Of a DNA stretch of 58,196 nucleotides, positions 25,945 to 34,600 are shown piece by piece. The notes beneath the pieces were generated by a model, which worked only from the letters and a program-made list of their open reading frames with translations, made no database searches and was not told the DNA's origin. The number at the start of each line of letters is the position of its first letter. Position 1 is the first letter of the stretch. The stretch covers positions 1-58,196 of the forward strand of contig NZ_AUFE01000044.1 of the NCBI RefSeq assembly GCF_000426345.1. Reading direction: 5' to 3'. The translations under genes were made by a program, and so were the position numbers. This DNA comes from Cupriavidus phytohabitans. GTDB taxonomy: Bacteria > Pseudomonadota > Gammaproteobacteria > Burkholderiales > Burkholderiaceae.

Positions 25945-27270
25945 CTAGAAATCTGCCACCTTGCCCCAGGCCGACTGCCTGAAGCGCGCTGGGTTGTACG
26001 GGGCAGGATCGAAGATTGGCTCCTCACCGCTCACAAGATCGGCGATAAGGTGGCCTGCGCCGGGGCCGATACCGAACCCGTGACCGGAAAAGCCCGCGGC
26101 CAGGATGAATCCGGGAATCTCCGGCACCTCACCAATCCCGGGGACGCCATCCGGCGTGCTGTCCACAAAGCCAGCCCAGGCATTGGCGATGCCGGCCTGG
26201 CCCAGTGCAGGCATCAGTTCGACGGCACGGTCATAGGTTTGCTTGACAGCCGCCGCATCCGGCTTCGGATCGAGTATTCGCACCCGTTCCATGGGCGTGG
26301 GTGCATCCAGTCGCCACCGCGCGAGCGTTTCGTGGCCGCCACGAATCCCTTCCAATCCGCCGGGAAACACATTCCGCCAGCGCTTGGCGAACATCGGCAG
26401 AAACTGCGGTGCGAAGCGTAGGAGTTGCGCCGTCGGGTCCACGCGTCCGCGGCCACTGATGGCCAGGTTGTAGCTGCCATCGCTGCGGCGGGTGATGGAC
26501 ACGCGCGCAGTGTGCAGGGCGTCAGGGAGGTGCTCAGCCACCCCAGACACGCGCACGATGGACTGGCGAACGGTGGCTTGGGGAAAGCGAATACCCAATT
26601 GGCGACAGAACGAGGATGCCCAGGCGCCGCCAGCGAACACCGCGATGCGGGTCTTGATGGTTCCGGCTTCCGTGACAACGCCGCTGACACGGCCGCCCTC
26701 GAGCTCAATGCCTCGCGCAGCGCAATTCTGCTGCACGGTACCGCCGAGCTTCATGAGCGCAGCAGCGACCGACGGCGCCGCCTTGGCGGGATCGGCCGTG
26801 CCATCGCTGGGCGAGAACACGCCGCCTTTCCACGCGCGGCCGGTCGCCCAGCCCCGTTCGGCGGCCTCACGACCGCTCAACATGTGGGTTGTCACGCCGG
26901 CCGTTCTGGCGAAATCGCGCCATTTGGCCCAGCGTGCGATTTCCTCTTCGTCGTTGCTGAGGTACAGCAAGCCACACCGGCGGAAACCCGTGTCTTCGCC
27001 AGAGTCTTCAGCAAACCGTTCCCACAGTTCGAGGCTCCGGGTGGCCATCGGCAACTCACGCGCGTCGCGGTTCTGTTGACGGCACCAGCCCCAGTTGCGG
27101 CTCGACTGTTCGGCGCCGATGCGGCCTTTTTCGACGACGGTTACCGTCAGGCCGCGCCGGGCCAGGTAGTAGGCAGCAAAGATGCCGATGATGCCGCCGC
27201 CGATCACTACGGCGTCGGCATGGGTGGGCAGGGGAGAGGAAGTCTCGATGAGACGCAAGGGTTGGGACAT
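25945..27270 (-). CDS. DadA-type FAD-dependent amine/amino acid oxidoreductase (copy 1)
   Basis: A 441-aa DAO-superfamily flavoprotein. The FAD motif GGGIIG is about residue 25, the covalent/active-site region shows the unusual SSRNWGWCRQQNRD, and a C-terminal FSGHGFGIGPGAG binds FAD. Such enzymes oxidise C-N bonds to imines, giving a keto acid or aldehyde. It is about three-quarters identical by eye to the protein at 29140 and has exactly the same length, but lies in the opposite orientation. Directly upstream is a decayed aldehyde dehydrogenase 3' end (27299-27450). The ATG at 27270 follows GGGGAAA. Confidence 0.86.
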   Translation of the reverse strand: MSQPLRLIETSSPLPTHADAVVIGGGIIGIFAAYYLARRGLTVTVVEKGRIGAEQSSRNWGWCRQQNRDARELPMATRSLELWERFAEDSGEDTGFRRCGLLYLSNDEEEIARWAKWRDFARTAGVTTHMLSGREAAERGWATGRAWKGGVFSPSDGTADPAKAAPSVAAALMKLGGTVQQNCAARGIELEGGRVSGVVTEAGTIKTRIAVFAGGAWASSFCRQLGIRFPQATVRQSIVRVSGVAEHLPDALHTARVSITRRSDGSYNLAISGRGRVDPTAQLLRFAPQFLPMFAKRWRNVFPGGLEGIRGGHETLARWRLDAPTPMERVRILDPKPDAAAVKQTYDRAVELMPALGQAGIANAWAGFVDSTPDGVPGIGEVPEIPGFILAAGFSGHGFGIGPGAGHLIADLVSGEEPIFDPAPYNPARFRQSAWGKVADF

Positions 27271-27298
27271 GGATGAGTTTCCCCGCTCAGGGCGGTAT

Positions 27299-27450
27299 TC
27301 ATGCTGGTTGTTCATCACCGTGTTCAAGGATGGCCGTCGTTTCGAGAGACTCCTCCAGGCCTTCCGTATTCGCGACCATCCACCGAACGCTTATAGCCTT
27401 CGAAGAGGGCATGGGCGTTCCATGCCGGATAGTTGATATGCACTTGGCCG
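27299..27450 (-). pseudogene. Aldehyde dehydrogenase 3' remnant (left copy)
   Basis: Minus-strand translation gives GQVHINYPAWNAHALF, EGYKRSVDGREYG, then after a frame change EGLEESLETTAIL and a stop 28 bases before the flavin oxidase start. This matches the end of aldehyde dehydrogenases (xPFGGYKxSGxGREYGxxGLEExLExKA), with decayed residues (PF to LF, GG to EG, SG to SV) and a frameshift relative to the right copy. Everything 5' of about 27450 is lost. It shows that an aldehyde dehydrogenase gene once stood directly upstream of this oxidase in the same orientation. Confidence 0.7.
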
Positions 27451-27614
27451 GCAGGATGCGAGCGTGTTTCATCAGGGCGGTCCTTCGCTCGAATGCTTCA
27501 GATGCATATACTCATCCTCGTCGGGCGACATGCGCGCGGCTGGGATAGCGATCCAGTACGTATTGCGCTTCATGGCAGTGGCGCTTCGATGTTTCGCTGT
27601 GGTGGAGCGAGTGA

Positions 27615-28283
27615 GTGAACCTTCGGCTAGTGTCATTGCAACATAGAGTTGCCATGCGCTTCTTGCGAAACACGCGGTTGATCATCACGAAGCTGCTGTT
27701 TTATGACGCGCTGCCAGCACCCTATGCCGAAATGCTACTCGAATGGCACAAAATGCAATTAGTCGCCGAGCGAGAGCCCAACAAATCAGCCGCTCACGTC
27801 ACCAGCGCGTGGCGCACGCTCGCGGGCGTTGCAAATCGAAGCGCACGCGAGCTTCAACGGGCCCACGGTCGTGCTTCCCTTCGCCCTACTGATTCAGCTT
27901 GGTTAAAAGCCGCAGTCTCAGGATTAGTGGGCGTCCCTCGAAGAACCATCGATCTGCAACACGTGCTGATGGGCATGTGGGCCTTGGTGCTGGGCGTGCC
28001 GCCACCGGTCGAGTGCGACCGCTGTGAAGGCCCATCACGTAGCGCGATGGCAGGATGTGCTGTAGCGACTCGCACAACCGCAGCTTGCTTTGAGCAAGAC
28101 CCCAATTTCAGCACCGGCGAGAGGCGCACGCGGCCTAAACTTTTGGACATCCAACGGCCCGACTTCAGCCCCATCATGACGCACGGCACCGCACCGCATT
28201 GCCAAGCATCCATGGCCGCGCTTTTATGGATGGCAATGAGCTCCGCTACAAGCGTTCGGTGGATGGTCGCGAATACGGAATAG
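27615..28283 (+). CDS. Unrecognised protein, up to 222 aa
   Basis: The GTG at 27615 follows GGAG at seven bases. The protein is basic and helix-rich, with RFLRNTRLIITKLLFYDALP near the N-terminus, a stretch with SAWRTLAGVANRSARELQ, and a short hydrophobic HVLMGMWALVLGVPPP followed by ECDRC (possible metal-binding pair). I do not recognise the family. The last about 30 codons read through an aldehyde dehydrogenase remnant in the wrong frame, so the native C-terminus has probably been lost and the real gene may have been cut by the same rearrangement. Codon use is less GC-biased than in the flanking genes, which suggests foreign origin or decay. Confidence 0.4.
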   Translation: MNLRLVSLQHRVAMRFLRNTRLIITKLLFYDALPAPYAEMLLEWHKMQLVAEREPNKSAAHVTSAWRTLAGVANRSARELQRAHGRASLRPTDSAWLKAAVSGLVGVPRRTIDLQHVLMGMWALVLGVPPPVECDRCEGPSRSAMAGCAVATRTTAACFEQDPNFSTGERRTRPKLLDIQRPDFSPIMTHGTAPHCQASMAALLWMAMSSATSVRWMVANTE

Positions 28284-28357
28284 AAGGTCTCGAGGAATGC
28301 CTGGAAACCAAAGCCATTCTTGGCTTCCAGGATGCATCGGCACCCGGTACCGCCTGA
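28200..28357 (+). pseudogene. Aldehyde dehydrogenase 3' remnant (right copy)
   Basis: Plus-strand translation around 28227 gives NELRYKRSVDGREYGIEG, then LEECLETKAILG and a stop at 28355, again the C-terminal signature of aldehyde dehydrogenases. It precedes the bicupin/flavin oxidase genes by 42 bases. A 31-bp stretch (28250-28280) is identical to the left copy in inverted orientation; the rest differs mainly at synonymous positions, showing descent from two related coding genes. A 5-base insertion relative to the left copy (around 28279-28284) changes frame. The frame upstream of about 28137 is closed by a stop. Confidence 0.7.
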
Positions 28358-28399
28358 CAGGCTTTCAGTGAAGACATCGCGCATCGCGCAGGAGCAATC

Positions 28400-29119
28400 A
28401 TGACCGTGGCCTTAGTGCTGCATCGCGCCGACGGCGCACCCGTTTCAACCGAGTTCCGCAGGGCGGCCTTCGGCAATGACGATCCCTTTGCACGACAGCG
28501 CGAAATCGCATGGGAAGGAGCCGACTCCGTGATCGCTGGTCGGGCCAGCTTCATTGGTGAGCTCGATGTCGCGAGCTTTCCTCACATTGAAACCATCGTT
28601 GTGGTGGAAGGAGAGCTGACCCTGACCGCGGCCGGGGCGGCACCGCTGGTGCTCGGTCCACAAGCGGGCGCTGTCATCGGCTGCGGTACCGCGCTGCGCA
28701 TCCACGCTGCATCCCGCGTGCGGTTTTCGTTTTGTGCGGCGGCTTGCGGGGAACCGACCAACCCCGGCCTCATCCCCTTGCGCGCCAAAGCCGACTTCAA
28801 GCCGTCCACACCGCCGCCGGCGGAGACGCTGCTGGGCCCGTCCCCCCAATGCCGCAGCGACAATGTCTTCACCGACGAGGGCGCCCGGTACCTCGCGGGC
28901 ACCTGGGACTCAACACCCTACCACCGGGTCGTCCGTCCGCATCGCGTCAACGAATTCATGCATCTGCTGGCAGGCAGCGTGCGGTTCGCAGCCCCGGATG
29001 GCAGCGTGCTGTCGGTGGGCGCCGGAGATGCGCTGTTCGTGCCCCGGGGCGCACCGATCGGGTGGGAAAGCAGCGATCGCGTGGCGAAGTTCTACGTGGT
29101 TCAAAGCGTCCAGGCTTGA
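28400..29119 (+). CDS. Cupin_3-family bicupin
   Basis: A 239-aa protein with two cupin domains: the first about residues 50-120 (FPHIETIVVVEGELTL) and the second about 150-235 (GTWDSTPYHR, EFMHLLAGSVRF, GDALFVPRGAPIGWES). The His/Glu metal ligands are only partly conserved. Cupin_3 (DUF861) proteins are often found beside DAO-family amine oxidases and have been seen as ureidoglycine aminohydrolase-like or regulatory domains, but their job here is unknown. The ATG follows CAGGAG, and the flavin oxidase follows after 20 bases, so the two are translationally close. A paralog lies at 53252 and a single-domain relative at 40191. Confidence 0.8.
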   Translation: MTVALVLHRADGAPVSTEFRRAAFGNDDPFARQREIAWEGADSVIAGRASFIGELDVASFPHIETIVVVEGELTLTAAGAAPLVLGPQAGAVIGCGTALRIHAASRVRFSFCAAACGEPTNPGLIPLRAKADFKPSTPPPAETLLGPSPQCRSDNVFTDEGARYLAGTWDSTPYHRVVRPHRVNEFMHLLAGSVRFAAPDGSVLSVGAGDALFVPRGAPIGWESSDRVAKFYVVQSVQA

Positions 29120-29139
29120 ATCGACGAGCGAGATACATC

Positions 29140-30465
29140 ATGTCCCCTCCGCTGTACCACATCCAAACTTCGCCCACGCTGCCGGCTTCGGCTGACGTCG
29201 TCGTGATCGGCGGCGGCATCATCGGCGTCTTTACCGCCTACTACCTGGCCAGGCGCGGCGTTTCGGTCGCCTTGGTCGAGAAGGGGAGGATCGGCGCCGA
29301 GCAATCGAGCCGCAATTGGGGCTGGTGCCGGCAGCAGAACCGCGATGCTCGCGAACTGCCGTTAGCGAGCAAGAGCCTTGATCTCTGGGAACGCTTTGGC
29401 GCCGAAAGCGGGGAAGACACGGGTTTCCATCGCTGCGGGCTCTTGTATCTCAGTAACGACGAGGCCGAGCTATCCCGGTGGTCCAGTTGGCGCGATTTTG
29501 CAAAGACGGCCGGCGTGACAACCTACATGCTCGATAGCCAGCAAGCCGCCCAGCGGGGGCAGGCGACCGGGCGCGCCTGGAAAGGCGGCGTCTTCTCGCC
29601 CAGCGATGGCACCGCCGATCCTGGCAAGGCTGCACCGGCCGTGGCAGCCGCGCTCATCAAGCTCGGTGGCAGCGTCCAGCAAGATTGCGCCGCCCGCGGC
29701 ATCGAGACGGAAGGCGGACGAGTCAGCGGCGTTATCACGGAAGCCGGAGTCATCAGGACCAGGACCGCCGTGCTGGCCGGCGGCGCCTGGGCCTCCTCGT
29801 TCTGCCGCCAGCTCGGCATCCGTTTTCCCCAGGCTTCGATCCGTCAATCCATCCTCAGCGTTTCCCCTGTGGAGCGTCCCTTGCCCGATGCCCTGTATAC
29901 GACAGGCGTGTCCGTCACGCGCCGCAGCGACGGACGCTACGCACTGGCCATCAGCGGCCGCGCACGCGTGGACGTGACGCCACAGTTCATGCGATTCGCC
30001 CCACAGTTCGTGCCCATGTTTGCCAAGCGCTGGCGCAGCCTTCTTCCGGGAGGCCTGGAAGGCATTCGTGGTGGGCACGAAACGCTCAAGCGGTGGCGGC
30101 TCGATGCGCCGACCCCAATGGAGCGAGTGCGCATCCTGGATCCGAAGCCCGATCCGGCGACGGTCAGGGAGACCCACCGTCGCGCTCTCGAACTCCTGCC
30201 TGAATTGCGCGAAGCAAGGATCACGGACGCCTGGGCCGGCTTTGTCGACAGCACGCCGGATGGTGTTCCCGGCATCGGCGAACTGCCATCCATACCGGGC
30301 TTCATCCTGGCGGCGGGCTTTTCGGGACACGGCTTTGGCATCGGCCCTGGCGCCGGCCACCTTATCGCGGACCTCGCCACCGGTGCCGAACCGATCGTTG
30401 ATCCCTTACCGTACCGGCCCGAGCGGTTCAGCGACTCGGCATGGGGCAAGGTCGCTGATTTCTAG
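29140..30465 (+). CDS. DadA-type FAD-dependent amine/amino acid oxidoreductase (copy 2)
   Basis: A 441-aa DAO-superfamily flavoprotein with the FAD motif GGGIIG at residues 24-29, the SSRNWGWCRQQNRD segment shared with copy 1, PSDGTADPGKAAPAV, and the FAD-closing GFSGHGFGIGPGAG near the end. It should oxidise an amine or amino acid substrate to an imine. It is very similar to the gene at 25945 over its whole length; the N-termini and some surface loops differ most. It lies between a bicupin (20 bases upstream) and an Asp/Glu racemase-type gene (160 downstream). A racemase-like partner makes an amino-acid-like substrate plausible. Confidence 0.87.
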   Translation: MSPPLYHIQTSPTLPASADVVVIGGGIIGVFTAYYLARRGVSVALVEKGRIGAEQSSRNWGWCRQQNRDARELPLASKSLDLWERFGAESGEDTGFHRCGLLYLSNDEAELSRWSSWRDFAKTAGVTTYMLDSQQAAQRGQATGRAWKGGVFSPSDGTADPGKAAPAVAAALIKLGGSVQQDCAARGIETEGGRVSGVITEAGVIRTRTAVLAGGAWASSFCRQLGIRFPQASIRQSILSVSPVERPLPDALYTTGVSVTRRSDGRYALAISGRARVDVTPQFMRFAPQFVPMFAKRWRSLLPGGLEGIRGGHETLKRWRLDAPTPMERVRILDPKPDPATVRETHRRALELLPELREARITDAWAGFVDSTPDGVPGIGELPSIPGFILAAGFSGHGFGIGPGAGHLIADLATGAEPIVDPLPYRPERFSDSAWGKVADF

Positions 30466-30625
30466 GCTGCGCCTGCGACGCGACCGATCACGCTCGAACA
30501 GCTGGCCGGACTTTGACTCCATTTTTTTAGTACCTGAAGATCGCACCATTCCGCTGCGCGCGGAAGTCGACCGATGGCTCGCGCAGCACTACTGATCTCT
30601 CCATTGACCACCCGAAGGGGCTTCC

Positions 30626-31288
30626 ATGATCCGGCGCATTGCCTTCATCCATACCGTCGCGATGCTGGTCGAGCGTTTCCGTCCGCGCTTCCAGTTGGAA
30701 CTGCCAGACGCAGACTGCTTTCACATGCTGGACGAAAGTGTCCTGCAGGATCTGATCCGGCAAGGTCCTTCAAGCGGCATCACGCGCCGCATCGTCACAC
30801 TCTCACAGGCGGCAGTTGATGCAGGTGCCGAGCTGATCGTTTTCACGTGCTCTTCGACTTCGCCGGCCATCGATACGGCGCGCCAGACGGTAAGTGTGCC
30901 GATCCTCAAGATCGATGACCCCCTTTACGCCCGCGTGGCAAGCTCCCCGGGCCGCGTCGGTCTGATCTGCACAACCTCGTCGACGGTCGCACCGAGCCGG
31001 GCACTGTTGACTGCGCACGCGCAGAACGCCGGCCGGGTGATCCCGGCGGAGAGCGTCCTGTGTGCGGCGGCATTCGATGCCCTGGCCAGTAGCCAGCATG
31101 ACCTGCACGATCGCATCGTGTGCGAAGCTGCAGCAGAGTTGGCGCCACGCGTCGATCGCATCGTCCTGGCGCAAGCCTCGTTGGCGCACTTGAGCGAACC
31201 GCTCGCTGACCAACTGGGGCTGCCGGTGTTCGCGAGCCCGGAACTGTTGGTGCAGGAGGTGGTCGCCCGGGTGCGGGAGTCGGCCTGA
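30626..31288 (+). CDS. Aspartate/glutamate racemase-superfamily protein
   Basis: A 220-aa protein of the Asp/Glu/hydantoin racemase and arylmalonate decarboxylase superfamily. The first catalytic Cys is Cys75 in FTCSSTSPAID. At the second site, LAQASLAHL, the usual Cys is replaced by Ala, so two-base racemisation is unlikely. A one-Cys decarboxylase-, isomerase- or lyase-type reaction fits better. The GTTSS-like phosphate or carboxylate-binding turn appears as CTTSSTVAPS. It follows the flavin oxidase and probably acts on the same substrate family. Confidence 0.8.
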   Translation: MIRRIAFIHTVAMLVERFRPRFQLELPDADCFHMLDESVLQDLIRQGPSSGITRRIVTLSQAAVDAGAELIVFTCSSTSPAIDTARQTVSVPILKIDDPLYARVASSPGRVGLICTTSSTVAPSRALLTAHAQNAGRVIPAESVLCAAAFDALASSQHDLHDRIVCEAAAELAPRVDRIVLAQASLAHLSEPLADQLGLPVFASPELLVQEVVARVRESA

Positions 31289-31663
31289 TACTTGCCCGCC
31301 ATGGCCGAAGCCACTGCCCCTCTCATACTCGAGCCTTGAAGGAACTGATGGCCTTGTGCCCATGGCCTGGCCACAGGTTTAGGTCATGGAAGAGGAATGC
31401 AGGGCTCGGCGCGGCACGCGGCGAACGGCACGATAGTCATCGCTTGGCCGTGATCCTTCTCGGGCAGCAAACTGTCCTTCGCTCGCAACACGGAAAAGCC
31501 ATAACCATCTTGCTCGGCTGCATCGCCGACGATGTCACCGGGTCTGCAAGAGGCTCGGGGGGCGGGGGTCTACTTACCCCTTGCGTTGGCGGTACACGGC
31601 TTGCGGGACACTATCCTGGTAGTCTCTAATGACTAGTGACAGGTTAGGCGGTCAGAGGGTGAT
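31289..31663. other. Gap upstream of the cyclase gene, no gene seen
   Basis: No open frame with family resemblance or a good ribosome binding site. It must hold the promoter of the large regulator gene at 31664; I could not identify a clear -35/-10 pair. Confidence 0.5.
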
Positions 31664-34600
31664 ATGCGCTGCACAAAGTGCGGATTCGATAACCCTGCGG
31701 GCGGACGCTTTTGCGAGGCATGCGGACAGAGCCTCGCCCGGCTATGCCCACGATGCGGCCATGAGTCAGGTGCCGACGCAAGATTCTGTGGCCTTTGCGG
31801 CGTATCCCTTCCTGATTCCCCCGCCGGTCAATGCCCGCCAGTTTCCGCCGCGCCCGTTTTCTACACGCCGCCGCACCTTGCCGAGCGCATTCTTGCCGAG
31901 CAGGCGGCGATGGAGGCGAGGGGGCAAGCAGACGGCGAACGCAAAACCATTACGGCTCTTTTTGCGGACATCGCGGGGTCGACGGCCCTGATTCAGAACC
32001 TCGATCCCGAGGAGGCACGTGAGTTAATCGACCCGGTGGTGGCCTTGATGATGGAAGCCGTTCACCACTATGAGGGGTATGTTGCCAAATTCCTGGGCGA
32101 TGGGATCCTGGCGCTGTTCGGGGCGCCGATCGCCCACGAGGATCACCCGTTGCGGGCCCTGTACGCCGCGCTGCGCATGCAGCAAGCGATGCACCGCCAT
32201 AATGACCGTGCCCATCGGGAGACAGGCTTGCCGCTGCTGATCCGCGTTGGCGTTCATACCGGCGAAGTGGTGGTGCGTTCGATCCGAAAGGATGACCTGC
32301 GCACGGACTACGACCCGGTGGGGCACACGATTCATATCGCGTCACGGATGGAAGGGGTCGCAACACCCTCATCGATCCTCGTCAGCGAAGCAACCCATCG
32401 GCTGACCGAAGGCTACTTCGAATTCCGAAGCCTGGGAACCATTTCCGTCAAGGGCATCCAGCAACCGCTTGCGGTGTACGAGGTTGTCGGCGCTGGCGCG
32501 CTGCGTACCCGCCTGCAAGTGGCGGTGCATCGCGGTCTGGCGCGATTCTTCGGCCGCCAGGCGGAATTGCAGCGTTTGCAGGAGGCGCTGGATTCGGCAA
32601 GGCAGGGTCATGGGCGGGTCGTCGGCGTAGCGGGCGAGGCCGGCGTCGGAAAATCGCGTCTGTTTCATGAGTTCAAGGCACGGGCTCAGCAGGGCTGCAA
32701 GGTGCTCGAGACCTTTTCGGTTTCGCATGGCAAGGCGTTCCCCTATCTGCCCTTGATTGACTTACTCAAAGCGTACTTTGATATTGCCGCGCAGGATGAC
32801 GACCAGCAGATTCGCGACAAGGTCAATGGCAGGCTGCTGGCGATCGATTGCGCGCCAGAGGAACTACTTCCCTACCTGCTCTACCTGCTGGGAACCAGGG
32901 AGCGGGGGTCGGCCCTGCCGATGATGGAAGCTTCTATTCGCCGGCAAAGAACGTTTGATGCCATTGTGCGGCTGCTAATGTGCGAGAGCGAGATTCAACC
33001 GCTCATGGTGCTGTTCGACGACCTGCAATGGCTTGACAGTGAGACGGAGGCTTTCCTCAATGTCCTCGCCGATCACGTGCCGAGCGCAAGCATCCTGCTG
33101 CTCGTCAACTACCGCCCGGAATATGCCCAGGTTGCAGGCATACCCTGCCACCTCAACCTGCATCTGGAGCCATTGGGGCAGGTGGATGCACAGGGATTCC
33201 TCACGGCACTGATGGGGGATCATCCCTCCCTCGAGTCGCTGAAGCGGGAAATCCAGGCCAAGACAGAGGGCAATCCCTTCTTCATGGAGGAAGTCGTCAC
33301 CACGCTAGCCGAGGAGGACGTCCTGCGCGGCGAGCGGGGCAACTTCCGGCTGGAGCAGTGCATAGTGTCACTACATATGCCGACCACAGTGCAAGGCGTG
33401 CTTGCCTCACGCATTGACCGCCTTCCGCCCGTGCAGAAGGAGTTGCTGCAGACGCTTGCGATCATCGGCAAGGAGTTTACGCTGAGCCTGGTCCGACAAG
33501 TCACGGCGCTACCGGATCAGGCACTCCATGCAATGTTGGGCGAGCTGCAGATGGGTGATTTTATCTACGAGCGTCCGGCATTCCCGGAACTCGAGTATGC
33601 GTTCAAACATGCGCTGACCCAGGAGGTTGCCGCCAGTTCGCTGCTGAGTGACCGGCGCAGTGCGCTGCATGAGCGCACGGCCCAGGCCATGGAGATGCTG
33701 TTTCCCAGCAGCCTGACGGATTACTGCAGCGAACTGGCGCACCACTACAGCAAAAGCGGCAATACGCGAAAGGCGATCGAGTATCTGGGCCTTGCGGGAC
33801 AGCGCGCCGCACAGCATTCCGCTCAGCGCGAGGCGATTCGTCATTTCAATGACGCGCTGGAACTGCTCAGATCGCTGCCAGACTCTCCGGATCGCGCGCG
33901 CGACGAGCTCAACTTGCTGCTGAATCTCGGCATTGCGTATATCACGGCGCGAGGGCATGGGGCGCCCGAGGTAGAAACGATCTATACGCGCGCGTTGGCC
34001 TTGTGCGAACAAGGAGCGGCAACGCCACAGCGCTTTTCGGCGCAGTTGGGATTGTGGTCTTTCTATCTTCTGCGGGGTCAGCTTTTGACAGCGCAAGCCT
34101 TGGCAGAAGGGCTGCACTGCCTCGCAGAGGACAGCGGGGATCCGGAACAGGCGGCTGAGGCGCAGCGCATGCTGGGCGTCACCCGATTCCGGCGGGGCGA
34201 GATCGTTATGGCTCGCACACATTTGGAACAGGCCCTGGCGCTGCACCGGCCCGCGCAGCACGCATATGCTCATCTGCTCCGTTACGCACGGAACCCCGCG
34301 GTCCATATGCGCAGCTCCCTGAGTTGGGTGCTTTGGTACCTCGGCCTGTCGGCACAGGCCTGTGCCCGAAGCGAGGAGGCGATCGCATTGGCCAGGCAGG
34401 CCACCGATCCATTCGGTCTCACCCTCAGCCTGACCTTCGCAGCCGAGTTGCATCAGCGCCGGCGCGACACGCAACGGGTATTGGAGTGCGCGGAAGCCGC
34501 GATCGCGCTGTCGGAGGAACATGGCTTCCAGCTCTATCTGTCCTGGGGGACGATATTGCGCGGCTGGGCGCTCGCGGCGAAGGGTTCACCCGAAGACAGT

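Noticed and set aside
27362..28280. 31-bp perfect inverted repeat looking like transposon or MITE ends around a 0.9-kb unit
   Set aside because: On the coding strands the repeats lie within aldehyde dehydrogenase C-terminal coding remnants, and flanking differences are mostly synonymous, so gene homology explains them better than terminal repeats.
28732..29139. 136-residue N-terminal extension of the second flavin oxidase
   Set aside because: It overlaps the bicupin in another frame; the ATG at 29140 gives exactly the length of the paralog.
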